DNA from: Pseudomonadota bacterium
Lineage (GTDB): Bacteria; Myxococcota_A; Polyangia; Polyangiales; Polyangiaceae
Assembly (NCBI GenBank): GCA_023398955.1
Contig: JAEWRL010000128.1
Coordinates: forward strand, 1-60,061
Direction: 5' to 3'
Length of the DNA stretch: 60,061 bases
The translations under genes were made by a program, and so were the position numbers. Shown here in pieces: positions 15,011 through 25,800 of this stretch (its first letter is position 1; every line of letters begins with the position of its first letter). The notes under the pieces were generated by a model. It ran no database searches and was not told where the DNA came from. It was given only the letters and a program-made list of their open reading frames with translations.

Positions 15011-16756
15011 ATGCTTCGTCGGACGTCCCTCAGAGTCGCTTGTTGTTGCACCCTCGCTGTCGCCTTCCTGGCATGTGGCAGCGATTCGAACACGCCCGAG
15101 ACGGCTGAAGCGACAGGGGGCCTGGGAGGGAGCACAGACCCGGGCGCTTCCAGCGGGACGGGGGGCAACGCCGGCCAGCAAGGCGGCACCACCACGTCGA
15201 TTGTCGAAGACGTCGAAGATGGCGACACCGCCATCTTGGTGGCCGAGGGTCGCTCGGGTTCTTGGTACGGATACTCTGAAGCGGGTTCGGTCAATCTGGA
15301 CCCAGCGGCGGCGGGTCATGCGGGCAGCGCCATGGGCATCTCCTTCGATGCCGTGGACGAGGGGTGGTCCGGCTTCGGCTTCAATTTTGCCGGATCAGGG
15401 GCCAAGGTCCCCTATGACGCTTCTGCCTACGACGGGATCTCGTTCTGGATACGTGCGGATTCCGATATCACTCTCAGCTTTGCCGTGGCCGACGCGACCA
15501 CGGACCCAGCCGGTGACGTGTGCACCGAGTGCCACGATCACTGGGCGACCTCCGTCCAGGTTACGACCGAATGGACTCAGGTGCTCCTCCACTGGAGCGA
15601 CCTTGCGCGCGGCGGGTGGGGATTGCCGGCAACCAACGCAATCGTCATCACGCAGCTGATTGGTCTCGCTTGGAACGTCGAGGCCCCCGGCACGGTCACA
15701 GTGCTCGTCGATGATATCGAGCTGGTCAGCGACGGAGTAGAGAGCAGCAACGTCACGACGACGAACGAACTCCCCAACGGTGGTGCCGGCGGTGCCGCGG
15801 GCGAGGATACGGGAGGCTTGGATTGGGTGGACGGAGGGCCTCCCAGCGGGTCATCCCCTGTCGAGGTGCACGGTCAGCTCCATGTCGCGGAGGGCCAGCT
15901 TCGCAATGAACACGACCAGCCCGCGGTGTTGCGCGGTCAGGCGTTGGGATGGGACAACTGGTGGCCGCAATACCACAACGCCGAGGTCGTCACATGGCTG
16001 CGCAACGATTGGTGTGTCGATGTGGTTCGGCCTGCCATGGGCATCGAGCCCGAGGGGGCGTACCTGGACGATCCGGACGCTTCCAAGGCGCGGATGCGGG
16101 CCGTCGTGGACGCCGCCATCGCCAACGGCATTTACGTGATCATCGACTGGCATGCGCACGACGTGCACGAAAGTGAGGCCGTCGCTTTCTTCGCCGAGAT
16201 GGCCGAGGCGTACGGAGACTCGCCGAACGTCATCTACGAGGTGTTCAACGAGCCGGAGAATGACGAGACCTGGCCTCAGGTGAAAGCCTACGCCGAGGCG
16301 GTCATCGCGGCGATCCGCGCGCACGACCCCGACAACGTCGTCATCGTGGGTACACCCGAATGGGACCAGCGGATCGACGTCGTCGTCGACGACCCTATCA
16401 CGACGGATCCGAACGTCGTGTACGCAGTTCACTTCTACGCCGGAACGCACGGAAGCTGGCTGCGCTCCCGAGTCGCCGACGCCCTCGATGCGAATGTCCC
16501 CGTGATCGTCAGTGAGTCCGGTGGGAGCGAGGCGGACGGCATGGGCGCCAACGACTATGAGGAGTGGGAGGCTTGGTTCGGTTTCCTGGACGAGAACCAG
16601 ATCAGCTGGGTGAACTGGGCTATCTCGGACAAGGCCGGAGAGACCGTCTCCATGCTACAGCCTGGCGCGTCGACGACCGGTGGTTGGACGGAGGCAGATT
16701 TGACGCGGACCGGCGTTCACGTCCGCAGTGTCCTACGGGGCTACAACTGCCCCTAG
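15011..16756 (+). CDS. Lipoprotein GH5 endoglucanase with N-terminal carbohydrate-binding domain
   Basis: 581 aa from ATG 15011, chosen for the lipoprotein signal MLRRTSLRVACCC...FLAC; the frame is open upstream to 14954. A Gly/Thr spacer is followed by a CBM-like beta-sandwich (about 55-245: VEDVEDGDTAI, then YDGISFWIRAD, then VTVLVDDIELV) and a second Gly-rich linker. The GH5 domain spans about 280-581: VLRGQALGWDNWW, NGIYVIIDWHAHD, the acid/base Glu in VFNEPEN and the nucleophile Glu in VIVSESGG. This is the cellulase-type GH5 that cuts beta-1,4-glucan internally. Both catalytic Glu are present. It is followed by the CotH gene on the same strand. Confidence 0.92.
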   Translation: MLRRTSLRVACCCTLAVAFLACGSDSNTPETAEATGGLGGSTDPGASSGTGGNAGQQGGTTTSIVEDVEDGDTAILVAEGRSGSWYGYSEAGSVNLDPAAAGHAGSAMGISFDAVDEGWSGFGFNFAGSGAKVPYDASAYDGISFWIRADSDITLSFAVADATTDPAGDVCTECHDHWATSVQVTTEWTQVLLHWSDLARGGWGLPATNAIVITQLIGLAWNVEAPGTVTVLVDDIELVSDGVESSNVTTTNELPNGGAGGAAGEDTGGLDWVDGGPPSGSSPVEVHGQLHVAEGQLRNEHDQPAVLRGQALGWDNWWPQYHNAEVVTWLRNDWCVDVVRPAMGIEPEGAYLDDPDASKARMRAVVDAAIANGIYVIIDWHAHDVHESEAVAFFAEMAEAYGDSPNVIYEVFNEPENDETWPQVKAYAEAVIAAIRAHDPDNVVIVGTPEWDQRIDVVVDDPITTDPNVVYAVHFYAGTHGSWLRSRVADALDANVPVIVSESGGSEADGMGANDYEEWEAWFGFLDENQISWVNWAISDKAGETVSMLQPGASTTGGWTEADLTRTGVHVRSVLRGYNCP

Positions 16757-16981
16757 TGGCAGCCGGATCCTGCCTGGGGGGGGATGCCGTCAACACCCTG
16801 ACAGCTGCAGCTCCGCCGAACGATACCCTGAATACGAATTGTGCGCGCCGAGCGCAGGGCGCGAAGATTTCGGGGTCGGATGTAGTGTATTGCGTCTATT
16901 CCGACGCAAGGCCTGGCCGCTCGGGTACCAAGTGTGAGACCCGCTTCGGATCCCGGTCAACTACTCGGTGGGACGCCATCC

Positions 16982-18685
16982 ATGACTCGATTGGTAGAAT
17001 TCTTCAGGCACTCGGCCCTCGTCGTTCCAGTCCTTTGTGCGTGCGGTGCCGAGCCGTCTCGCGCCTCCGGGAACACCGGTGGCACCCGGACTGACAACCT
17101 CGGAGGGGGGCTGACTGGTCAAGGAGGCGCCGGTGCCACGGCAATCGCTGACGCCAACGCGGCTCGGCTGGCCCTGACCGGCGATATCGTCTTCTCGGTG
17201 CCGGGCGGGACGTTCGTCGACCAGGTGTCCGTGGAGCTGTCCAGTGGAGTCCAAGGAGCCGTTGTTCGTTACACGACGGATGGGGAGCCCCCAACTGCCG
17301 ACTCACCGCTCTACTCCGGACCCATCGTCCTTGCTGCGACCACCCAGCTGCGGGCTCAGAGCTTCCTCGGTGAGGAACCATCAGGCCGCCCCGGTGCGGC
17401 GGTCTATGTGGCGCGGAGCTTCGACGTCGACCTGGATCTCCCTATTGTCGTGCTGGATTCTTACGGCTCGGGCGCGCTCGATCCCGAGAGCCGTGAGTAC
17501 GTCGACGTCGCGTTCCTAGCGATCGCTCCGACGGGTGGTGTCGCTTCCTTGTCGGCGCCGCCAGCAGTCGCCACCCCAGCCGGCTTCCACGTTCGAGGAC
17601 AATCCACGGCCACCTTCGAGAAGACGCCGTATCGCGTCGAGCTTCGGTCCGCAGACGGAGAAGACCTGGACTGGCCCCTCCTGGGCATGCCAAGCGAGGC
17701 GGATTGGGCGCTTCGTGGGCCCTTCGCCGACAAGGCGCTGATCCGTGACGCATTCTTCTATGGCTTGGGACGGGACATGGGCCTCCAGGCGCCGCGGTTC
17801 GCCTATTGCGAGCTTTACCGGAACCTCGCTGATCGTCCCCTCGACAGCGACGACTACATGGGTGTCTATCTGATGGTTGAGACCATCAAGAACCAGAGGA
17901 ACCGGCTCGACCTCCGGCAGCTCGATGAGAACGACCGGGCGCTGCCGGAGATAGCGGGGGGGTATATCATGAAGTTCGACTGGCTTGCCGCCGAGGCGCC
18001 GACCCTGGCGTGCAGCGGCGGGACAGCGAGCTGCTGGAGTGACCTGGAAGTTGTCGATCCCAAGTCTCCGGTCACCGAACAGCTTGCCTGGTTGACCTCG
18101 CACGTCCAGGAGTTCCACGACGTGCTGCACTCTGACGGGTTCGCCGACCCGGTGAGCGGCTATGCTGCGTACATCGAAGTAGACTCATTCGTGGACCATC
18201 TCATCATCAATGAGCTTGGACGAGAGATGGATGCATACATCCGGAGCACATACTTCTATAAGGATCGTGATACCAAGCTGATTGCGGGGCCCCTCTGGGA
18301 TTATAACCTGGTCTTCGGTGTGGGGGGCTTCTTCGAGAGCGACCGGGCTGCGGGTTGGCAGTACGAGCAGCAGCGGAGCCCGGTGAACACGGATTGGTAC
18401 CTGCGGTTGACTCAGGACCCAGCCTTCCTCGAGCGAGTTGCCTCGCGCTGGCGTGAGCTCCGCCAGGGGCTGCTTTCGGATGCCGCGCTGGAGGGTCGCA
18501 TCATCGAGTTGGCGACTCCTCTTGCCAACGCGGCGGCTCGGAACTTCGCGCGCTGGCCCAACCTTTCCACGCGCCAGGTCGGGTTCTTCACGACCCCGAC
18601 GGAATCCACTTGGGTCGGCCAGTTGCAGTTCGTTCGAGATTGGCTGCAAGAGCGCGTGGCGTGGCTCGATTCTCAGTGGGGATAG
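16982..18685 (+). CDS. CotH-kinase-family lipoprotein with chitobiase-type Ig-like domain
   Basis: 567 aa from ATG 16982 (signal ends PVLCAC). Residues about 60-140 match the chitobiase/FN3-like module with VVRYTTDGEPPTADSPLYSG. The CotH domain follows: HVRGQSTATFEKTPYRVEL, ADWALRGPFADKALIRDAFF, YMGVYLMVETIKNQRNRLDL, GGYIMKFDW and AGPLWDYNLVFG. Spore-coat CotH is an atypical protein kinase; secreted bacterial homologues are frequent beside cellulolytic genes, where their role is unclear. It lies 225 bp after the GH5 gene on the same strand. Function in this organism is unproven: surface assembly of the degradation machinery is a reasonable guess. Confidence 0.82.
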   Translation: MTRLVEFFRHSALVVPVLCACGAEPSRASGNTGGTRTDNLGGGLTGQGGAGATAIADANAARLALTGDIVFSVPGGTFVDQVSVELSSGVQGAVVRYTTDGEPPTADSPLYSGPIVLAATTQLRAQSFLGEEPSGRPGAAVYVARSFDVDLDLPIVVLDSYGSGALDPESREYVDVAFLAIAPTGGVASLSAPPAVATPAGFHVRGQSTATFEKTPYRVELRSADGEDLDWPLLGMPSEADWALRGPFADKALIRDAFFYGLGRDMGLQAPRFAYCELYRNLADRPLDSDDYMGVYLMVETIKNQRNRLDLRQLDENDRALPEIAGGYIMKFDWLAAEAPTLACSGGTASCWSDLEVVDPKSPVTEQLAWLTSHVQEFHDVLHSDGFADPVSGYAAYIEVDSFVDHLIINELGREMDAYIRSTYFYKDRDTKLIAGPLWDYNLVFGVGGFFESDRAAGWQYEQQRSPVNTDWYLRLTQDPAFLERVASRWRELRQGLLSDAALEGRIIELATPLANAAARNFARWPNLSTRQVGFFTTPTESTWVGQLQFVRDWLQERVAWLDSQWG

Positions 18686-18737
18686 CGCGAGGCGCTGCCT
18701 GGGCTCGCCAGCGGGTCTGGTCGAGGCACGGGCGTCC

Positions 18738-19958
18738 CTAGTCGGCCAGGATCTGCACACCGAGGACCGCTCCTGGCCACAGGTGGACCCAGGGATCCTC
18801 CGAGGAGCCCGCCCGCTTGCCGTGGTCTGGAGCTTCGAACTCCGAACCGCGCTCCGACAGGAGTACATTGTAGGTCGGACCAGCAAAGACGGCGAGCTCG
18901 GGCAGGAGGCGGTAGCCGAAGACGACGCGAGCTTGGGTCAGGAACGCGAGCTCGTCAAAATCGTCGACGGTGGGCAGCCACTCTCCAAGACCATCGATGT
19001 CCAAGAAGAATCGTTCTCGGATTGGGATGTGCCCACCCAGCCCCAACACGACTGCGGCCCCTCCCTCGGTGACGGTGAGACCCACACCATAGATCGAGTG
19101 CCAGTAGGTTCCCCCGTGTTTGACCCCTGCAGCCACGAGGGCAGATTCTGGCTGGGCCCAAACGTCAATGTGCGTCCTCCCCCGCGTGTTGATGTTGACC
19201 AAACCGAGTGAGAAGTCGCTGCTCTCCGCAACATTGACGACGCCGACCTGAACCCCACGCACCTCGCCGGTCACGATGTTGACGGGAGCCAAGGTCAACC
19301 CTCGGAGACTCCCTCGAGTCAGGTTCATCGCCCCAGCCACCTGGGCCCCCTCGACATCACCCAGGGCGAGATTGGCTCCCCCTGCCAGCTGCGCGCCAGT
19401 GGCTCCAGCGCTCGCCAGATTGGCGGCGCCCCCGAGCTGAAACCCCGCCACCGTGCCGCGGGACATGTTGAACGCGCCCGCGAGCTGCATGCCATCCGTG
19501 GAGCCGCGCACGAGGTTGGTGGCACCAGCAATCTGCGCCCCATGGACCGAGCCACGAACCCAGTTGAAGGCGCCTGCAATCTGCGCTCCGTCCACAGTGC
19601 CTGTCTGGAGATTGAATGCGGTTCCGAGCTCGAATCCCTCCACGCCCCCGGCGAGCCCGCCCACGAGGTTGAACGACATGTGCCGGATGGAGCCTCGGGC
19701 CTCCTCACTGCTGCTCGTCCCCAGGTAGGGCACGAAGTCTGCTCCGAATAGGAGTCTTCGCGATTGTGAGGGGGCATCGGGTGGCGCGGGGGCATCGGGT
19801 GGCGCGGGGGCATCGGGTGGCGGCGCTTCGATGGCCGGGGCGTCTGCGGCGCTCGCCGGAGCTCCTTCCTCCCCGGGAGCGGCGTGGGCGACGGATGCTC
19901 CGAGGAGGCCTGAAATGGCAACTCCGGCCAAGAGGACGCGGCGAGGAGGGTTCGACAT
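18738..19958 (-). CDS. Exported surface-repeat protein (GAQIAGAxN beta-solenoid-like repeats)
   Basis: 406 aa from ATG 19958, giving a clear signal peptide (MSNPPRRVLLAG, cleavage after AHA). A PAPPDA-type linker encoded by an 18-bp tandem repeat follows. Residues about 95-270 carry roughly ten 16-20-residue repeats of the type G-x-Q-x-A-G-A-x-N-x-x-x-G-x-V-x-G, resembling the LA_2272-type surface repeats I recall from Leptospira and other envelope proteins. The C-terminal 130 residues look like outer-membrane beta strands (VVFGYRLLPELAVFAGPTYN). An outer membrane or surface location is inferred; function unknown. Confidence 0.7.
   Translation of the reverse strand: MSNPPRRVLLAGVAISGLLGASVAHAAPGEEGAPASAADAPAIEAPPPDAPAPPDAPAPPDAPSQSRRLLFGADFVPYLGTSSSEEARGSIRHMSFNLVGGLAGGVEGFELGTAFNLQTGTVDGAQIAGAFNWVRGSVHGAQIAGATNLVRGSTDGMQLAGAFNMSRGTVAGFQLGGAANLASAGATGAQLAGGANLALGDVEGAQVAGAMNLTRGSLRGLTLAPVNIVTGEVRGVQVGVVNVAESSDFSLGLVNINTRGRTHIDVWAQPESALVAAGVKHGGTYWHSIYGVGLTVTEGGAAVVLGLGGHIPIRERFFLDIDGLGEWLPTVDDFDELAFLTQARVVFGYRLLPELAVFAGPTYNVLLSERGSEFEAPDHGKRAGSSEDPWVHLWPGAVLGVQILAD
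19771..19820. repeat. 18-bp tandem repeat, nearly three units
   Basis: GGGGCATCGGGTGGCGCG starts at 19771 and 19789 and again, nearly complete, at 19807. On the minus strand it encodes the PAPPDA linker of the surface-repeat protein. Confidence 0.9.
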
Positions 19959-20094
19959 GGCTCCAAGTTCCCGCTCACGACCGGATCGTTCAACAAAAAG
20001 CGAGCAGCGTCGTGCTACTTTGGCAGCCGATCGGTAAACGAGACGCCAGCGTGGGCCAGCGCCAGGGTTCGTGCGGAACGTCAGTGGTCCAAGG

Positions 20095-21342
20095 ATGCCT
20101 TCATTCGAATCCACGATAGACCCTCCGGAAGACAACCTGCCGCGACCCGTTTGTCGCGTCGAGCCCGCCAAGACGCTCATCCGTTCGAGTGAGTGTGTCG
20201 ACCCCTGGTTCCTGGGGCGCTACGGGATGAACCTGTACCGCGGATGCGAACACGCTTGTGTCTACTGCGACGGCCGCGCCGAACGTTACTTCGTCTCGGG
20301 TGTGTTCGACCGCGACATCCTCGTCAAGGGGAATGCCGTCGAGCTCTTCCAACGGGAGATAGCGCGCCGCAAGGAACCTGGCTTCGTGTTCCTCGGCGGA
20401 GGGGTCTGCGACGCCTACCAGCCGGTAGAAGGCCGGTTCCGTCTGGCTCGCGGTGTCCTCGAGGTGGTGGCAAGCTCCGGTCTTCCCGTTCACGTCCTCA
20501 CCAAGTCGAGCCTCGTCGAGCGGGATTTCGACCTCCTGGCGCGGATTCATGCTTCGGCGCACGTGATTCTCTCCATGAGCTTGCAGAGCGTCGATGAGGC
20601 TGTACGTCGGACGTTCGAGCCTCGAGCATCGCCCGTAGCGCGCCGCTTGGAGACCCTGCGTCGCGCCAAGTCCAGGGGGTTCACCGTCGGTGTGATGGCG
20701 CTGCCGGTGCTCCCGGGCATTTCGGATCGAGCAGAGGACATCGAGGCACTCGTGGGGGCGGCCTCGGAGGTCGGAGCCGATTTCCTATGTGGTGGGAGTC
20801 TCACTCTCCGGGCCGGTACGCAGAAAGATGCCTACCTCGCGGTCATCCGGCGCGAGTACCCTGCGCTCCTCCCGGGCTACGGCGCAGCCTATCGCGACGA
20901 GAAGGCCTCCGGCGTGGCGGCAGCGCGCTACGTAGAGCGCGTCGATGCGCGGTTTGCGGCAGCGAGCGTGCTGCATGGGATGGCGGGGCGCGTCCCTTAC
21001 TCCGCTTTTGCAGGGCGCATCCCGCTCTACGCTGAGGTCGGAGTGCTGATCGAGCACCGGGCTTTCGAACGCGCTTCGGTTGCCCGGAGCGATGACGACG
21101 TAGGGACCTCCGACATCTCTGCCCGAGCGCTGGCTGCGGCGGGTTGGGCCGTGCAGCGATGGGCCCGAGCCCGGTTGGTGCGCGTGACTCGGCAGCGTGG
21201 TTCCACGTACCGCCAGGTCGAAGGAGAGTTCCGAACCCTCTGCAGGAGCGGTGACCTGGCGCGGGTCATCCCGATGCCCGAAAGGGCGGTGCAGGAGGTC
21301 CTGGCAGTGCTGGCACGAGTCGACGAGCACCGGAACGGGTGA
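20095..21342 (+). CDS. Radical SAM protein of the SplB (spore photoproduct lyase-like) family
   Basis: 415 aa from ATG 20095; a GTG at 20071 is an alternative. The 4Fe-4S radical SAM motif is C-E-H-A-C-V-Y-C (Cx3Cx2C) near residue 60, preceded by YGMNLYRGC, the hallmark of the SplB/Rv2578c-like group. Further conserved segments: VFLGGGVCDAYQPVE, HVLTKSSLVERDFDLL and FTVGVMALPVLPGISD. In spore formers the enzyme repairs thymine dimers; relatives in non-spore formers have unknown substrates. The C-terminal 100 residues are less conserved. It stands alone, divergent from the surface-repeat protein with starts 136 bp apart. Confidence 0.88.
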   Translation: MPSFESTIDPPEDNLPRPVCRVEPAKTLIRSSECVDPWFLGRYGMNLYRGCEHACVYCDGRAERYFVSGVFDRDILVKGNAVELFQREIARRKEPGFVFLGGGVCDAYQPVEGRFRLARGVLEVVASSGLPVHVLTKSSLVERDFDLLARIHASAHVILSMSLQSVDEAVRRTFEPRASPVARRLETLRRAKSRGFTVGVMALPVLPGISDRAEDIEALVGAASEVGADFLCGGSLTLRAGTQKDAYLAVIRREYPALLPGYGAAYRDEKASGVAAARYVERVDARFAAASVLHGMAGRVPYSAFAGRIPLYAEVGVLIEHRAFERASVARSDDDVGTSDISARALAAAGWAVQRWARARLVRVTRQRGSTYRQVEGEFRTLCRSGDLARVIPMPERAVQEVLAVLARVDEHRNG

Positions 21343-21343
21343 G

Positions 21344-22621
21344 CTAGGGTGCCTTCGGTTCGACTCGAGGATTGTTTGCGGCATCTACCGCTGGCGCAAA
21401 GCCTGGCTGCTGGTCACTTGTCGCTGCAGGCGCGCCCACCCGATTCAGGATGAGCTCCACGCAGCGCTCCGAGAAGGGCGCCATCAGTGTGGAGTGGAAG
21501 AGCTTTCTCTGCAGGGGATAGTCCTGCTGCGCATCCGCCTGCGACAGCTGCGTGGCGAGCCAGGCTGCGAGCGGCTCTGCGCTCGCGAAGAAAGGCCCGG
21601 GGAATACCTCGTCGAGGTCGTAGATGAAGCCTCTCTCCTCTGAACGGTATCGCTCGCGGTCAGGGGCGAGCCCGGCAATGGGGCGCGAGAGCAAGAGGTA
21701 GTCGATCCAGAGGCTCGAGAAATCGGTGATGAGCACGCTCGCATGCCGCAGAACGAGGTTTGTCTCCGGATACTCTCGCGCGGTGAACCTGAGGATTGCG
21801 GGGTGTTCCGTGGGGCAGGTGGCCGCGTCATAGGGGTGCGTCCTTACTCCCAGGACGGCGCCGTGGTTCGCGAGGGTGTCGCCAAGCAGGCGCCAGCCTT
21901 CTTCTGGAATGAGCGACAACGGAGAGGGGCCTGATTCTCGAAAGGTCGGGGCGTAGAGCACCAGCTTCCTTCCCTGAAGCTTCGTCAGTAGGGAGTGCTC
22001 TTGTTCGACGAGGTCATCTTCGAGCGGGGGCTTCGCGTCGAGGAGGTCGTAGCGCGGGAGGCCGGCAACGTGGACGCGGCTAGGGGGAACACCGAACGCC
22101 GACGCGATCGCTCGGCGGTCGTGTTCGCTGCTGGCGATCATCAGATCATAGAGCTTGGCGTTCTGCTCGACGATGCGTCGCTGTGAGGCAGTGAGCCGCC
22201 GCGCCCCTAGCTCGATGTTCTTTATCGGCACGCCGTGCCACAGGTTCACGATGCTGCGGCGGCGGGATTTCCGGCTGATGTAAGCATCGCGGATGCTGTG
22301 GTCGACGACGATGATCCCGGATGAGACGAGCAGCAGAACGCTTCCAAGAGAGAAGCGCGGGAGCAGGGTAACTCCGCTGCGCTCGAGGACCGTCCTGGTC
22401 CTCTCCGGCAGCTCGGCTTCGCACCAAACGTAGACCTCGTGGTCCCTCCTTCGGGCGAACGCAAGACAAACAGCACGGAGGTTCCCCGAGAACCCGAAGC
22501 GTCGCTTGCAGACGAAGGTGACGCGGCGAGGCTGCTTGGGTACCAGCGCGTCGAGAAGCCAGGTAAGGGCGAAGCGCCGTCGTGTCTGAGTCAACCGGAT
22601 GTGTTTCGCAGCATGGGTCAT
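21344..22621 (-). CDS. CDP-glycerol/ribitol glycerophosphotransferase-like protein (TagF/TagB family)
   Basis: 425 aa. The family transfers polyol-phosphate from CDP-polyol to a wall or capsule polymer. Visible signatures: VNLWHGVPIKNIE, MIASSEHDRRAIASAFG, VAGLPRYDLL, LVLYAPTFRE, GVRTHPYD and the C-terminal ASVLITDFSSLWIDYLLLSRPI. No transmembrane segment is obvious, so it is probably peripheral at the inner membrane. Teichoic acid is not expected in this Gram-negative host, so a role in capsule, O-antigen or other phosphoglycan is more likely. No glycan cluster surrounds it. It lies 256 bp downstream of the RND genes on the same strand and is probably separate. It meets the radical SAM gene tail to tail. 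Confidence 0.85.
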   Translation of the reverse strand: MTHAAKHIRLTQTRRRFALTWLLDALVPKQPRRVTFVCKRRFGFSGNLRAVCLAFARRRDHEVYVWCEAELPERTRTVLERSGVTLLPRFSLGSVLLLVSSGIIVVDHSIRDAYISRKSRRRSIVNLWHGVPIKNIELGARRLTASQRRIVEQNAKLYDLMIASSEHDRRAIASAFGVPPSRVHVAGLPRYDLLDAKPPLEDDLVEQEHSLLTKLQGRKLVLYAPTFRESGPSPLSLIPEEGWRLLGDTLANHGAVLGVRTHPYDAATCPTEHPAILRFTAREYPETNLVLRHASVLITDFSSLWIDYLLLSRPIAGLAPDRERYRSEERGFIYDLDEVFPGPFFASAEPLAAWLATQLSQADAQQDYPLQRKLFHSTLMAPFSERCVELILNRVGAPAATSDQQPGFAPAVDAANNPRVEPKAP

Positions 22622-22877
22622 CGAGGAGTTCCTCGACCCGCGACAAGCGCAGCAGGAATCCCCTTACCGCCGGCTCGAAGCAGCTCTTTTCCTGCCATTC
22701 TTGTGCTCGAGAACCGTCCCCCGCCCATTTATCACCGGTCGAGGGGCATGCAATCGCCGAATTGGCTTCGATGAAGCGGTGTTCGGGGGTTGGTCACCGG
22801 GTCGGCCCTCTCGGCTGTGGATCGAGGTACCTACCCTTGCGCCGGCTGACGCCGGAGAACAGCGCCCGGCGCTCCGG

Positions 22878-25800
22878 TCAGTGAGTCGCTCCGGGTGCAG
22901 CCGCGGCGTGCTTGCCAGGGCGCGTCACTAGCCGGTGCAGGTCATCGAAGATGAGATAGAGGCTCGGTACCAGCAGAAGTACGATGGCCGTCGCGAACAG
23001 GATGCCAAAGCCGAGCGAGATAGCCATGGGAATGAGGTGATTGGCTTGGTTCGACGTCTCGAGGATGATGGGCGAAAGCCCGCCAAAGGTAGTGAGTGTC
23101 GTGAGCAAGATGGGGCGAAAGCGGCGAATTCCTGCTTGGTGGATGACTTCGAACGCGCTGTGCCCGCTCCGCCGGCGGTTGGCGTAGTCGATCATGATCA
23201 GCGCATCGTTGAGCACGACGCCCGAGAGCGCGACGGTTCCCATGAGGCTGACGAGCGACAGGTCGTATCCGAGCAGGATGTGCCCGATGACCGCCCCAAT
23301 CACGCCGAACGGAATCGCGATCAAGACGATCAGCGGCTGCATGTAGCTGCGAAATGCGATGGCCAGGAGTGAATAGATGACGCCAAGGACAAGGGCGAAC
23401 CCGCCCCAAAGAGCCTGCGTCGATTCCCTCATCTCTGCCTGGGTGCCCTCGAAGCTCCAGGTGAGCCCCGGGAAGCTCGCGCGAAGCTCAGGAAGCTCGT
23501 CGCGCTCGATCGCTTCCAGCAAGCGAGTCATCGCACTGGTTGGCTCCGCGTCCATGCTGACCGCCACCACTCGGCGACCGTTGCGCCGCGTGATGCTCGT
23601 GAAGGCCTCCGTCTGCTCCACCTTCGCGACGGACAGTAGTGGGACCTCCGTGCCGTCGGGAGTCCGAACCACGAAGTCCTCGAGGTAGCGGATGTCCTCA
23701 CGTTCCGCTTCGGGTAGCTTCACCCGTACCTCTATCTCGCTGGTGCCCCGCAGCTGCCGCAGCGCAAGGGCGCCGAAGAACGCATCCCGAACCTGCTGCC
23801 CCACGTCCTGCGGGGTCAGACCCAGATGGTGACCCTCGGGGAGCAGCTCGAGGTTGAGCTGGAGCTTTCCCTTGTTGTAGTTGTCGGTCACGTCGCGAGT
23901 CGATTCGTACCGTTTCATCCGTTCCAGGAAGGTGCGGCTGGCCTCCTCGAGGACGTCGATGTCCGAGTGGCTCAGGTCGACGCTGATGTCCTGAGCGTAG
24001 CCGCCGGGGCCACGCTCCGCTTCGAAGGTAATCTGGTCGACTCCTTCGATGTCCCCAATCTCGCTGCGCCAAAGCGCGATGACCTCCCTTGCCGTCATCG
24101 CACGTTGGTCCGGTGGCTTCATGACTATCTCGACGTCGATGAAGTTCTGGCGCCGCACGTTCGTCTTGACACCCTCGGCAACCCGATAGAGATCGTGCTC
24201 TTCGAACATGCGGAGCGTCGATTCCGTGATCGCATTCGCCACCTTCGCCGCCTGCTTGGGTGTCGTGCCCACGGGTAGCGAGACCCCCGCCTCGATCTCG
24301 TCCGCGGCCACTTCGGGCAGCATGATCATGCCCATGTGTCCGCTGTACCCATATCCGCCGACGATCATCAGTGTTGCGATGCCTGCGCTCAGGGTGAGGT
24401 AGCGGTGGCGGAGGGCACGGGCGAGCAGCGGGCCGTAGTAGCTGTCGATGACGCGCGTTACCGCCTGAGAGAACGCTGCTTGGTGACGCCTCAGCCACCT
24501 TTCTGCGGCGAGCCGAGGTCGCCTAGAGGTGTGTCCGAGGTGCGCGGGCAAGATGAACAGAGCCTCGAGGAGGGAGACGACGAGCACCGCGATGACGACC
24601 ACCGGCAACGGCCACCAGTACTTTCCCGTCGGGCCCGGGATGAGCAGGAGCGGCACGAAGGCCATGATGCTCGTCAGAATGCTGAACGTGACCGGGCGAG
24701 CCATTTCCGTCGCGCCGAGCACGGCCGCGCGCAGAGGCGCCATCCCGCGCTCGCGGTGCTCGAACGCATTTTCTCCGACGACGATGGCGTCGTCCACGAC
24801 GATGCCCATCGCGACGAGAAAACCGAACATCGAGATCATGTTGATGCTGACCCCGAGGAAAGGCAGGAACACCAAGCCCCCGAGGAACGAGATGCTCATG
24901 CCCATCATGACCCAAAAGGCGAGCCTCAACTCCAGGAATAGTGCCAGAATGCCGAGAACGATGACGATGGCCAAGAAGCCATTCTCGACGAGGAGGGAGA
25001 GGCGATCCTGGTAGTCGCGTGCGGCGTTGTTGTCGATGCGGATCTCGACCCCCGCGGGGAGACTCTGCTGAAACTCGTCAATGACCTCGCGGACTGCGTC
25101 CGCAATCTCGAGCGGCGACTGCTCGCCCAAGCGGTATACCTGCAGCTCAATCGAGGGTTGTTGGTTGAATTGGGAGTGAAACCCGACTTCCTCGAACCCA
25201 TCCGTGATGGTCGCGAGCTCGGCGAGCGTGACCGGTGCGCCCGAGTCGGCAGTAAGTACGGTGATTCTACCAAACTCCTCCGCCCATTGCTTCCGCTCCT
25301 TCATGCGAAGCAGAATCTCACCGGCGTGAGTGGAGACGGCGCCGGCTGGGATATCTTTGCTAGACTCGGCGATGACGCGTGCCACGTCTCCAAGGGTCAG
25401 CTCGTACTTCCGAAGGCGGCTCAGTGGGATCTCGACATGCGTGACGTACTCCGGCACGCTGCCGAGCTCGACCTGAGTGATGGACCCTTGGCCAAGCAGG
25501 CGATCGCGCAGGCGCTCCGCGAGCTGGCGCAAGGTCCAGACGTCCACGTCTCCATAAAGCCCCAGCTCCATCACCTCCCGTTGCTGTGCCTCGAGGGTGA
25601 CTTCAGGCTCTTCGGTGTCTTCAGGGAAGGTGCGAATCCGGCTGACGGCCTGGTCCACGTCCTGGAAGGCACGCATGTGGTCCGTGCCCGCCAGCAGCTC
25701 GACGGACACGCTGCCGGAACCCTCCTGAGCCGTCGAAGTAATCTCCTTGATCCCTCGAACCCCGCGGATCGCCTCCTCCAGCGGAAGGAGGATGCCCTTC

